Shown: positions 42,984 to 52,900 of the stretch, piece after piece
How positions within the stretch are numbered: the first letter of the stretch is position 1
Layout of the letters: each line of letters begins with the position of its first letter
DNA from: Desulfamplus sp.
GTDB taxonomy: Bacteria > Desulfobacterota > Desulfobacteria > Desulfobacterales > Desulfobacteraceae
NCBI GenBank assembly: GCA_015231615.1
Contig: JADGBE010000001.1
Span: forward strand, 62,001 to 126,000
Reading direction: 5' to 3'
Length of the DNA: 64,000 nucleotides
Notes under the pieces: generated by a model
The model's input: only the letters and a program-made list of their open reading frames with translations
Database searches by the model: none
Told to the model about the DNA's origin: nothing
Program-made: the position numbers and the translations under genes

Positions 42984-44474
42984 ATGAGCTTAAAAATTTA
43001 CAACACATTGACTGGAAAAAAAGAGATGTTTGTGCCACTTCAACCTAATAAAGTTGGCATGTATGTTTGTGGACCAACTGTTTATGATACAAGCCACATA
43101 GGACACGCCCGCTCTGTAGTTATATTTGACGTTATTTTTAGATGGCTTAAAGAGTCTGGTTATGATGTTTGCTATGTTAGAAACTTCACAGATGTTGATG
43201 ACAAGATCATCAAGCGGGCAAATGAAACGGGCAAAGACCCAATAGAAATTTCTGAAAAATATATCAAAGAGTTCCACAATGAGATGGACGCTTTAAATGT
43301 TCTTCGCCCCACCATTGAGCCAAAAGCCACTGAGCACATACAAGATATTATTAACTTTATTGAGATGCTAATTGAAAAAAGGAAAGCATACTATGTAGAA
43401 GGCAGTGACGTCTTTTTCTCAATAAGCTCTTTTGAAGGATATGGCAAACTTTCTGGCAGAAACCCTGATGATATGATAGCAGGTGCAAGGATTGCCATTG
43501 ATGAAAACAAAAAAAATCCAATGGATTTCACCTTGTGGAAACCCGCAAAACCCGGAGAACCAGCATGGGACAGCCCTTGGGGAGCAGGAAGACCCGGCTG
43601 GCATATTGAATGCTCTGCCATGAGTAACCGTTATTTAGGGCAGAGTTTTGACATTCACGGTGGAGGAAAAGATTTGATCTTTCCACACCATGAAAACGAG
43701 ATTGCACAATCTGAGGCTCTTTTTGGTAAACAGTTTGTCAAATATTGGATTCACAACGGTTTTGTTGATATTAATAACGAGAAGATGTCAAAATCTTTGG
43801 GCAATTTTACCATGATAAAAGATGTTCTTGCAAAATATCACCCTGAAATTATCCGTCTATTTTTGCTTTCCAAACATTATAGAAGCCCGATTGATTACAA
43901 TGAAAATTCTATGGCTGAGATGGTTTCAAGTTTAGACAAAATCTACGCATTTTTGGAGAGGGCAAACAAAGCTAATGTTGATTTTTCAGATTCAGATAAA
44001 AATAAAATGGGTAATTTCAACAACTTAAAATCTGATTCAAATAGTTGCTATTCTGGTGGAGAGTCATGGGCAGCTTTTAAAGAGAATATGGATGATGATT
44101 TTAACTCCGCAACAGCGATTGCAACAATATTTAACACAGTAAAAGAAGGTAATAAACTCCTTGATAGAAGCGGTGAGACTATCTCATCTGATAACCTTAA
44201 AAAAGTAGCTGAAATTTGTGCTGACATAAAAAAAATGGGCAGTATTCTTGGTATCTTATCTCAATCTCCTCAATCTTACTTTAAAGATAAGAAAGATGCG
44301 GCTCTTGCTGATGGTGCAATTGATCCCAAAATGGTTGATCAATTGGTCATGGAGCGGACAGAAGCGAGAAAATCAAAGAATTTTGCAAGAGCTGATGAGA
44401 TAAGAAAAGAGCTTGATTCCATGAAAATTATCCTTGAAGATGGAACTGGCGGCACTACGTGGAAATTCAGTTAA
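42984..44474 (+). CDS. cysS: Cysteinyl-tRNA synthetase
   Basis: A class I synthetase of 496 residues. It has the zinc-site start MYVCGPTVYD, the HIGH-like HIGHARS, HPGWHIECSAM-type segment (RPGWHIECSAM), HPHHENEIAQSEA-type loop (FPHHENEIAQ) and KMSKSLGNF. The C-terminal anticodon domain contains an Asn/Ser-rich insert near residues 330-355. It lies between ispF and miaA on the same strand. Confidence 0.97.
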   Translation: MSLKIYNTLTGKKEMFVPLQPNKVGMYVCGPTVYDTSHIGHARSVVIFDVIFRWLKESGYDVCYVRNFTDVDDKIIKRANETGKDPIEISEKYIKEFHNEMDALNVLRPTIEPKATEHIQDIINFIEMLIEKRKAYYVEGSDVFFSISSFEGYGKLSGRNPDDMIAGARIAIDENKKNPMDFTLWKPAKPGEPAWDSPWGAGRPGWHIECSAMSNRYLGQSFDIHGGGKDLIFPHHENEIAQSEALFGKQFVKYWIHNGFVDINNEKMSKSLGNFTMIKDVLAKYHPEIIRLFLLSKHYRSPIDYNENSMAEMVSSLDKIYAFLERANKANVDFSDSDKNKMGNFNNLKSDSNSCYSGGESWAAFKENMDDDFNSATAIATIFNTVKEGNKLLDRSGETISSDNLKKVAEICADIKKMGSILGILSQSPQSYFKDKKDAALADGAIDPKMVDQLVMERTEARKSKNFARADEIRKELDSMKIILEDGTGGTTWKFS

Positions 44475-44478
44475 ATCC

Positions 44479-45501
44479 ATGAAAAAAAAAATAATCGTTA
44501 TTTGCGGTCCCACAGGGATCGGCAAGACTGGATTTGCAATTGAGCTTGCAAAGAGATTTAACGGTGAGATTATTGGTGCTGATTCCATGCAAATCTATAA
44601 ATATATGGATATTGGCACAGCAAAGCCTGATAAATCAGAGCGTGAACTTGCCCCCCACCACTTGATTGATTTTCTTGAACCTGATGAAGAGTTTGATGCT
44701 GGAAAATATATGCAAGCAGCAGATGCTGCAATCAATGATATTTATTATCGTTCTAATTTCACTTCATCTAATTTAGCTTTGTCTAAAGTTCCAATACCTA
44801 AAATTCCAATAATTGTAGGAGGAACAGGTTTTTATATAAAAGCTCTTCTTCACGGACTTTTTAGAGACAGAACAGTTGACAAAGAGGTTATTGATAAACT
44901 TGAGAGAGAAAAAGAGGAAAAGGGAAGTTTTGAACTACACAAAAGACTCTCTTTGCTTGATCCAGAAGCTGCCAAACGTATTCATCCAAATGATGGCTTT
45001 AGAGTTGTAAGGGCACTTGAAGTTGTTGAAGTTACAGGAAGTCCTATATCGGAGTTTCAGAATCAACATGGTTTTGCATCAGAACGCTATTGTACTTTGA
45101 AAATTGCTCTTCATATAGATAGAGCTAAATTATATGAACGCATTGAAAAGCGGGTTGATATGATGATTGAACAGGGGTTTGTTGATGAGGTAAAGTCACT
45201 TATCAGCAGAGGTTATGGTTGTGATTTAAAATCAATGCAATCAATTGGCTATCGTCATATTTGCGACTTTTTAAATGGTCACACTCTCAAAAACAGTACT
45301 CAACGTGATCTTGCATTTGAGTCTGATAATGGCAATTTAAACCCTATCTCGTGGGAAGATACCATACGTCTGCTCAAGCGTGATACAAGAAGATATGCAA
45401 AACGTCAACTCACATGGTTTAGGCAAGATAAAGATATTAATTGGCTTGAACCTAATGATATAAATCATGCTCAAGAGCTGATAAAGAAATTTCTCAATTG
45501 A
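44479..45501 (+). CDS. miaA: tRNA dimethylallyltransferase
   Basis: Adds a dimethylallyl group to A37 of tRNAs reading UNN codons. It has P-loop CGPTGIGKT, GADSMQIYKYMDIGTAKP, IIVGGTGFYIKALLHG, and the C-terminal QSIGYRH and TRRYAKRQLTWFR motifs. I chose ATG 44479, five bases after the cysS stop (341 residues); an ATG at 44434 lies inside cysS. A Ser/Asn/Pro-rich insert of about 20 residues lies before VGGTGFYIK. It follows cysS directly. Confidence 0.95.
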   Translation: MKKKIIVICGPTGIGKTGFAIELAKRFNGEIIGADSMQIYKYMDIGTAKPDKSERELAPHHLIDFLEPDEEFDAGKYMQAADAAINDIYYRSNFTSSNLALSKVPIPKIPIIVGGTGFYIKALLHGLFRDRTVDKEVIDKLEREKEEKGSFELHKRLSLLDPEAAKRIHPNDGFRVVRALEVVEVTGSPISEFQNQHGFASERYCTLKIALHIDRAKLYERIEKRVDMMIEQGFVDEVKSLISRGYGCDLKSMQSIGYRHICDFLNGHTLKNSTQRDLAFESDNGNLNPISWEDTIRLLKRDTRRYAKRQLTWFRQDKDINWLEPNDINHAQELIKKFLN

Positions 45502-45551
45502 TGTTGGAGGAAATTTTTATAATTTTCATATTAAATTCAACTATATAATAA

Positions 45552-47267
45552 ATGGATAATGTTATGATGATTACAAATAGACACGCCCCATACCCCCAAA
45601 TATTAACTATGACGATAATGTATATTGTCATATCGTTTTTTTGCACCTCATGTACCATGTTTCAGGCTACACCCACGCCTGTAAAAAAGCCGACACAACC
45701 TAAAATTGTTGAACCTGTTATTCAGCAACAAGTTGAGCAATCGCCTTATGTCTCAATTGAACAAAAAGGCGATAATGAGATTAAAGCTGGCAACTACCGC
45801 TCTGGCTTAAATATTTATAATAACCTTATGACAAAATATTCAGGAGAGGATAAAAAAAGGCTTCTTGAAAAGACCGAGGCACTTCTATCTATAATGAAAA
45901 ATAGTGATCTTGAGGTTGTGCTAAATTCTAAGAAAAGTCAGATACCTGAATCAATGCTCCTTTATCGAATTGGAATGAACTATGCGAAAAAACAGAAAGA
46001 TAACCAAAAAGCAAAGGAGATTTTTAATAAATTTATCTCAAGCTACCCTGATGATCCTCATGTATTAGAAGTTGAGCTACTTTTAAAAGAGATTGAGAAA
46101 AGCTCTTTTGCAAAAAATATAATTGGGTGCATGTTACCTCTTTCTGGAAAATATCAAACATTTGGGAAGCAGGCTCTAAGAGGCGTTCAGATGGCCCTGC
46201 AAGATGCCAAAGCTCTATACAGTGATCAAGAGATAGATTTTATAATCAAAGATACAGAGTCTAACGATGCAAAAGCTGCGACAGTTGTTCAAGAATTTTC
46301 ACAAACCAATATTGCTGCAATTGCAGGTCCTATGGTTACCTCAGAAGCAGCAGCAAAAGAGGCACAAAAATATCAGATTCCCATGATCTGTATGACTCAA
46401 AAGAGCGAGGTTACGGCTATTGGAGACTATATTTTTGCAAATTTTATAACCCCTGAGATGCAGATAAAAGGGCTTGTATCGCACGCAAGAGGAGTTCTTG
46501 GGATAGAGAAATTTGTGGTTCTTGCCCCAAACGATAAGTATGGACAGAGGTTTATGAGCCTTTATAGGCAGGCGGTAGCTGAAGCAGGAGGAGAGATAGT
46601 TGTTGCTGAGGTCTATCGTGAAAATCAGACAGATTTTTCAGAAATTATCAAAAAAATAGCAGCTCTTCAACCTCAGAAAGTTGATGAGGAATCTCAAGGG
46701 ACAAATACAAATAACTCTTCTGCTCCTAAATCGTCAGAGATAAATGGAGATACTGAATCTAATGGTATCGCAAATACAACTTCTGAGTTATCACCTAAAA
46801 TAGCAATCTTTATACCTGATTCACCTTCAAAGGCTGCTACTATTCTTCCCCAGTTATTGTATTACAATGTAAAAGAGGCTTATCTTCTTGGAACAAATAT
46901 CTGGCACAATAACGCTCTTCTAAAAATACCATCTGAACATATCAAAAATGTTGTGATTACAGACGGATATTTTGCCAAAAGCAGAAAACCTGAACCTGCC
47001 CGTTTTGCTGAAGCATTTAAAACAGTATATGGCGAATATCCGGGATTTATTGAAGCAGTTGCCTATGACACAGCTTTGATTCTTATTAAAACAGCAATGG
47101 ATAAATCTATTAATTCAAGATTAGATATAAAAAATACACTTGCTGGTAATATTATTTATAGTGGCGTTACTGGAGAGACTATGTTTGAGACAAACGGGAA
47201 TGCTCAAAAAGAGCTTTTTTTTCTCACAATTGAAAATAGTGCCTTTGTAGAAATTGAGCGTCATTAA
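45552..47267 (+). CDS. LpoA/LivJ-like lipoprotein (penicillin-binding protein activator family)
   Basis: A 571-residue exported protein. The signal peptide ends in a lipobox-like FFCTSC, a Pro/Gln linker follows, and then a helical repeat region (about 75-185, TPR-like, KAKEIFNKFISSYPDDP). The rest is a type I periplasmic-binding fold (about 190-571: GCMLPLSGKYQTFGKQALRGVQMA, AGPMVTSEAAAKEAQ, VVLAPNDKYGQRF). The combination of TPR-like and Leu/Ile/Val-binding folds is that of LpoA-type activators of peptidoglycan synthases. A solute receptor role is the alternative. A Ser/Asn insert lies near residues 385-415. Confidence 0.8.
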   Translation: MDNVMMITNRHAPYPQILTMTIMYIVISFFCTSCTMFQATPTPVKKPTQPKIVEPVIQQQVEQSPYVSIEQKGDNEIKAGNYRSGLNIYNNLMTKYSGEDKKRLLEKTEALLSIMKNSDLEVVLNSKKSQIPESMLLYRIGMNYAKKQKDNQKAKEIFNKFISSYPDDPHVLEVELLLKEIEKSSFAKNIIGCMLPLSGKYQTFGKQALRGVQMALQDAKALYSDQEIDFIIKDTESNDAKAATVVQEFSQTNIAAIAGPMVTSEAAAKEAQKYQIPMICMTQKSEVTAIGDYIFANFITPEMQIKGLVSHARGVLGIEKFVVLAPNDKYGQRFMSLYRQAVAEAGGEIVVAEVYRENQTDFSEIIKKIAALQPQKVDEESQGTNTNNSSAPKSSEINGDTESNGIANTTSELSPKIAIFIPDSPSKAATILPQLLYYNVKEAYLLGTNIWHNNALLKIPSEHIKNVVITDGYFAKSRKPEPARFAEAFKTVYGEYPGFIEAVAYDTALILIKTAMDKSINSRLDIKNTLAGNIIYSGVTGETMFETNGNAQKELFFLTIENSAFVEIERH

Positions 47268-47289
47268 CAAAAACTCTACTTGTAAAATA

Positions 47290-47356
47290 GACTTCCTGCA
47301 AAATTAAATTTTTACCCAATAAAATCAAGGGTTAATTCCAAGTTTTGTAAGAAGTC
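47290..47356 (+). repeat. MITE-like 67-bp element, copy C
   Basis: The best-preserved copy. Terminal repeats GACTTCCTGCAAAA and TTTTGTAAGAAGTC flank an AT-rich core. The element is bounded by TA on both sides, as expected for a TA target duplication. It lies between two convergent genes. Confidence 0.82.
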
Positions 47357-47362
47357 TAATTA

Positions 47363-48691
47363 TCAACTTGTAAGCGAACCTTGCCCTGTTGCTTCAAGGA
47401 CTGACTGCCACAATTTACCGTCAGGGTCAACATTCTTATGTTTACCAGCAGATGCCTCCATTGGAATATGGACATAGCTGTTGTTCCAGTGGCTAATTAG
47501 TAGCTTTGTCTTGCCTGCCATGCCTGCATGAACTGCATCACGCCCGAGAAACCCACAAAAAACACTATCATTGGCATTTGCTGGGAGGCTTCGGATCATA
47601 TAGCTTGGGTCAATATATTTAAGGGTTATTGGAATATTCTTCTTTTCAAACCAGCTATTTATCTCTGTTTTTAGAAAAATTCCAATATCTTTAAGTTTAA
47701 TGTTACCTGAAGGGTCATACTCTATTTTTTGGTCTGTAAAGAATTTTTGTCCAGCCCCCTCTGCAACTACGATTACAGCATGTTTTCTCTCCATGAGCCT
47801 CTTTTCAAGAGCTGATAGAAATCCTGATTCGCCATAGAGATCAATATCAATTTCAGGTATTAAAACAAAATTGGCATCTTGCTGGGCAAGAGCTGCCGTT
47901 GCGGCAAGAAATCCTGCATGGCGACCCATTAATTTTATAAGTCCAATTCCATAAGGATAGCCAGCAGCCTCATTATGCGCCCCTTTAATTGCACTTGTTG
48001 CTATATCAACCGCTGTATCAAATCCAAAAGTTTTGGATACAAGATAGATGTCATTGTCAATCGTTTTTGGAATCACAACCACGCTTATTTTAAGATTTCT
48101 GGTATTGATCTCATCAGCAATTTTATTTGCCGCGACCAAAGTTCCATCGCCTCCAACCATAAATAAAATTCCAATATTCATACGCTCTAAGCAGTCAACA
48201 ACTGCATCTATATCTTGAGTTCCACGAGATGAGCCAAGTATAGTGCCTCCCATATCAAGAATATTGGCAACTGAATTAGGGGTAAGTTCAACAACTTCAT
48301 GCCCATACTCAGGAATAAAACCTTGAAGTCCATATTTAATTCCATAAATGTTTCTGACCCCATAACAGTGGTAAAGCTCTAACACAACGGAGCGGATAAT
48401 GTCGTTAAGACCAGGACATAACCCTCCGCAAGTTACAATGGCACATTTGAGTTTATTTGGATCAAAGTATATTTTCTCTCTTGGTCCAGCCACTTCAAAA
48501 CTTGGAATCTCAATATTATTTGCAATATGATATAAAACAGAATCATAATCTACAATTCCTACAACTCTATCACTATCTTTAACAAATCGGTTTGTATATC
48601 CACCTTTAACTCTTCCTTTTAACGGTGAAGCTATTTTTGCCTCTCCAAGTGTCTGTATCCGCGTGTTTAGATTATCTATATTCATTTGCAA
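47363..48691 (-). CDS. pfk: 6-phosphofructokinase, group III-like
   Basis: A 442-residue enzyme phosphorylating fructose 6-phosphate. It has CGGLCPGLNDIIR, GGTILGSSRG, nucleotide motif GGDGT, PKTIDNDI and MGRHAGFLAA. GGDGT (Gly rather than Asp in the second position) points to ATP, while Lys in PKTIDND is usual in PPi-type and plant-type enzymes. This mix is typical of the long group related to plant ATP-PFK. ATP is therefore the likelier donor, with some uncertainty. It follows kdsD by 20 bases. Confidence 0.9.
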   Translation of the reverse strand: MQMNIDNLNTRIQTLGEAKIASPLKGRVKGGYTNRFVKDSDRVVGIVDYDSVLYHIANNIEIPSFEVAGPREKIYFDPNKLKCAIVTCGGLCPGLNDIIRSVVLELYHCYGVRNIYGIKYGLQGFIPEYGHEVVELTPNSVANILDMGGTILGSSRGTQDIDAVVDCLERMNIGILFMVGGDGTLVAANKIADEINTRNLKISVVVIPKTIDNDIYLVSKTFGFDTAVDIATSAIKGAHNEAAGYPYGIGLIKLMGRHAGFLAATAALAQQDANFVLIPEIDIDLYGESGFLSALEKRLMERKHAVIVVAEGAGQKFFTDQKIEYDPSGNIKLKDIGIFLKTEINSWFEKKNIPITLKYIDPSYMIRSLPANANDSVFCGFLGRDAVHAGMAGKTKLLISHWNNSYVHIPMEASAGKHKNVDPDGKLWQSVLEATGQGSLTS

Positions 48692-48711
48692 CTAATCCTT
48701 ATATTGGAATT

Positions 48712-49695
48712 TTATCCTGTAAACTTGAAAGCACCTTTGCCAAGAATGTCGTGAAGATGCAAGATACCAACAAGACTATTGTTTTCATCTGTAACTGGTA
48801 GTATGGTTATTTGATGTTGCTCCATTATATTAAGAGCATCATACAAAGGTAGCTCAGGTGAAATAACATGAGGTTTTCTTGTCATAAGCTCTTCAACTAC
48901 CATTTTATTAAAATCAATCGCCATTTTTGAAATAGAGTGTCTAATATCGCCATCAGTTATAATACCAAGAAGAGAGTTTTTAGTGTCAAGTATAAACACA
49001 GCACCAATTTTAAATTTATCCATTACATTTATAGCTTTGATCATAGGTGTACCAGATAAAACTGATGGGATATTATTCTCGGATAAGTTTGAGAACATAA
49101 TCTCTCCAACCATACAAGACAATCTCTGACCAAGAGAGCCTCCGGGGTGAGATTTTTTAAAATCGCTAACTTTAAACTGCTTTTTATTTATCAGCACTAC
49201 AGCAAGAGCATCGCCCATAGCAAGTTGGGCGGTTGTGCTGCATGTAGGTGCAAGTCCTAATGGACAAGCCTCTTTCTCTACACCTGTATCAATTACAATA
49301 TCACACTCTCTTGCCATTGTAGATTTAAGGTTTCCTGTAAATGCAATCATCGGGCAACCAAGAGATTTGATAGATGGTAGCAAAATATTTAGCTCTCCAG
49401 TTTCGCCGCTATTTGAGATAGCAATAAATGTGTCATTTTTTGAGACCATACCAAGGTCTCCGTGCATTGCTTCAACTGGATGGAGAAATATGGCATTTGT
49501 CCCGGTACTGCAAAGAGTTGCAACAATCTTTCTGCCAATTAGACCTGATTTTCCAATACCTGAAATAACAACTCTTCCTTTGGAATTACAGATAACTTCA
49601 ACCATCTTCTCAAAGTCAGAGCCTATTTTTTCTGTTAGATGCAAAATACTTTCTGCTTCCTGTTTTAATACGCTTATCGCTTCATCAATAACCAT
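48712..49695 (-). CDS. kdsD: Arabinose-5-phosphate isomerase KdsD
   Basis: Converts ribulose 5-phosphate to arabinose 5-phosphate, the precursor for KdsA. An N-terminal SIS domain (GIGKSGLIGRKIVATLCSTG, HPVEAMHGDLGM, SNSGETGEL) is followed by a tandem CBS pair (about 205-327). The length of 327 matches KdsD/KpsF. It lies upstream of pfk in a two-gene unit, about 30 kb from kdsA and kdsC. Capsule-specific KpsF is an alternative, but no capsule genes are seen. Confidence 0.94.
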   Translation of the reverse strand: MVIDEAISVLKQEAESILHLTEKIGSDFEKMVEVICNSKGRVVISGIGKSGLIGRKIVATLCSTGTNAIFLHPVEAMHGDLGMVSKNDTFIAISNSGETGELNILLPSIKSLGCPMIAFTGNLKSTMARECDIVIDTGVEKEACPLGLAPTCSTTAQLAMGDALAVVLINKKQFKVSDFKKSHPGGSLGQRLSCMVGEIMFSNLSENNIPSVLSGTPMIKAINVMDKFKIGAVFILDTKNSLLGIITDGDIRHSISKMAIDFNKMVVEELMTRKPHVISPELPLYDALNIMEQHQITILPVTDENNSLVGILHLHDILGKGAFKFTG

Positions 49696-49991
49696 AAATT
49701 AGACCAATTTGCCTTATATTGATATTAATTGTTTTTATTATTAGACGTGTTGCGTGATAATCACTTTTGATTGTAGAATTTATTATTTTAAATAATTTTG
49801 AAGTTTGATTGTTATTAGCAAATATTTCAACTAATATTTATGCTATTTTCTAATAAATATAGCATTTTGAAGGTTTGATTGATATAAAAAAATTAAACTT
49901 ACAGAGGCAACGTATATTAGAAAGAGCTTGCAGAACTATACACTTAAAATATTTAACTTAATAACAGGTAATTCGCTTTTATCCAAAAAAT
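49696..49991. other. Intergenic stretch between kdsD and tamB
   Basis: About 296 AT-rich bases between divergent genes, so promoters for both should lie here. I see no convincing consensus promoter or RNA. A weak GCTAT...ATAGC inverted repeat lies near 49842-49864. Confidence 0.4.
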
Positions 49992-52900
49992 ATGCAAATT
50001 GAAAATCCTCAAAATACTACTATTGTTAAAAAGCCATATTTACAGAGTATTGTAAAAAAAATATCCACATTAATACTTTTTTTTATAGCCCTGTTTATAA
50101 TTATTGGATTAACGAGCTTTCCAGCACTCTTTTTTTATATCCAATCCGACCATTTTAGCAAAGTAGTGCAAACTGAAATAAACAAGAAAATTATGGGTAA
50201 AATGGAGTGGAAAAATCTTAATATCTCACTACTTAAAGGTGAATTGTTCCTTGAAAACTATAGGTTATCTCTAAATAGTGATGAAATTATATCAGTTGAT
50301 AAGGTGCATGTTACTCTCGATCTATCAGGTGTTATTGAGCCTTTTAAAAACTTACACTTTACCAATATAAATGATGCTTTGGATTTTTCTAATATATTTA
50401 ATCTCTCAAAGTTTAATAGCAATGGGTTAATTATTAAAAGCATAGCCATTGACAAACCTAATGTAACTCTTTCCATGACTTCTGAAAAAAGGGTTAATAT
50501 TGCCGAAGCATTTACTCTTTATCAGCCCAAAAAATCAAAATTAGATGAGAAGCCCTTTTACTTGCCATTTAACATTACTGTTAATCAACTCAATATAAAA
50601 CAAGGGATATTTGAATATAAAAATATCAACAATGGAAATGAACACGAAAATAGGAATAATGAATATAAGTATAAAGAAAATGAACATAAAAATAGCAATA
50701 ATGAAAATAAGCATAAAAACAATTTTGACAGTAAAAAATCTGAGTCTGTTACTCTCTCTTTTCAAGGAGATATTAAAAATATCCTTATAGAAAGTAGTCC
50801 TATAAAAAGTCTCCATATAGGAAATGATAGTAATCGTGAAAATGCAGAAGAAAATACAGAATTAGATAAAATAATCTTAGGAATACTTTCAAAACCTACA
50901 TTTGACATCACAATTGACGCAAAAATTATAACTTCAGAGTTCTTAGAATCATTGAAAAATATAGACTCATTAAAGGCTATATTTTTAACCCTGAATAGCA
51001 TTATAGGTTTAGGGAAAGATAATCAACCATTAATCAGTGGCAATTTATCAATCCATTCAACTCTCTTAGGCTCTTTGAATGATCCTCTATTTTCATGCCT
51101 CATAACTTACCCTGACGGTCAGATAATTGAAAAAAAGATAAAAGCTACTCTTGATGTTACGATGCAAAAAAAAGAGATAATGATAAAAAATTTAGAGTTA
51201 GAACATGGGGTTGCGGACGTAAATGGTAATTCCAAATTGCAAGCAAATGGCAATATTTCTCTTGCAAAGGCATTTCCTAAAGGTTTTTTGGGTGAAAGAG
51301 AGAAAATAGATAAAATTACAACAAAACTTCATTTCACTGGGGAAAATATTGATTTAGACAAACTACTTGGCTCTAAAAATGGGTCTGTAGATGAATCTGA
51401 AAATAATAAGAAGGAATCTAAAGGTGATAATGTAAATCAATCTAAAAATGATAATGTAGATAGCTCTAAAAATAATAATTTTAATAAAAACCTTAGTGTT
51501 ATGGATAAAATTAGTAAAATAAAGGGAGTTGCTTCATTTAAAGGTAGTGTTTCTGGCGGTTTGAACAATCCTGAAATTAAAGTTATTCTCAAGGCTGAAA
51601 ACGCGGGTTATCAAGGCTATCCCCTTGTAGATAAAGGAGATTTTGATTTTACTTTTTTAAATGGTGGTCTGAACATCAAAAGATTTGATATTTCATCATG
51701 CGATTCATTAATAAAACTTGATGGAAATATCCTTTATCCAAACAATCTTAACTACCCAAAAAATTTAAAAATAGATAAGCAAAAACCTTTCTTTAATATT
51801 TCAGCAACTTCTAAACATCTCAATCTTGCTGAAATATTAAGTCAATTTAATCTCCTTAAAAATAGCAATGATAATAGTGCTAATAAAAAACTGGTAGCGA
51901 TTCTTGAAGCTAACACAACTCTTGCTGGCACTCTTGATAATCCAAATATCACTTTAAATGCAAATGGCAAAAATATTGATTTAATGGGTCAAAAAATCGA
52001 GTCTGCAACTCTAAAGGGTGGTTATCAAGATCATAAAACAGCTATTGATTCTCTGATTGTTGAATTTACCCCTAACACCTCGACCACTAATTACGCCATT
52101 ACTAACACTACAACTACTAACATCAAAACTACTAACAACACCACCTATTCTGATAAATTTAATACTAATACAAATAACAAGAGCATACGACTTATCAATA
52201 ATAATGTGATTCAAGCAAAGGGTTTTATTGATCATAAGCAGAAACATAAATTCAAAGTTGATATATCTTCACAAGGAGTTGAGCTTGCTTCTATCGAATC
52301 TATAAAAAAATATAGTGTTATAAAAGGGATTACATCTGGCTCTATCAACATAGAAGGGAATCTTGGGTCTATTAAATCTTCAAGGATAAGCGGCGATCTC
52401 GCACTAAAGCAGGTAAAGATTGTGGATAAGCCATTTCAAGATTTCACTGCAAAGTTGGAGTTAAAAGATAGCCGTCTAAAGATCAATGGAAAGCTAAATT
52501 TTGATATTGGTGCAAATTTAGATTTTAAGTCTAAAGATTTTGATATGCACGCTATTTTTAACAAAACAGAGCTACTCCCATGGTTTACATTTGGTGGTGT
52601 CAAAGGTATTGAGAGTGGCACAGTAACAGGAGTTATTGATATAAAAGGAAATACAAATAATTTAGAAAAATTAGAAAAAATTTCAGGAAAGTGTAGTTTA
52701 TCTGAACTATCTTTGAGCCTATTTAATAATTCTGACATTTTTGCAAAGCATTCTGATAAGTTAAATAATTCTGATTCAAAAACCGTAAATAAAAAGATGA
52801 TGGTTAAAGCAGGAAATATAAATGCTTGGATTAATGGGAAAGAGTTTAATATAGATAGATTTAAAACCATACTTCCTGAAAATGGAATCGCTGTGCTTTC

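Noticed and set aside
50637-50725. Near-repeats in tamB considered as a possible CRISPR-like or regulatory array
   Set aside because: They are in-frame, irregular Asn/Lys/Glu codon repeats without spacers, best read as protein low complexity.
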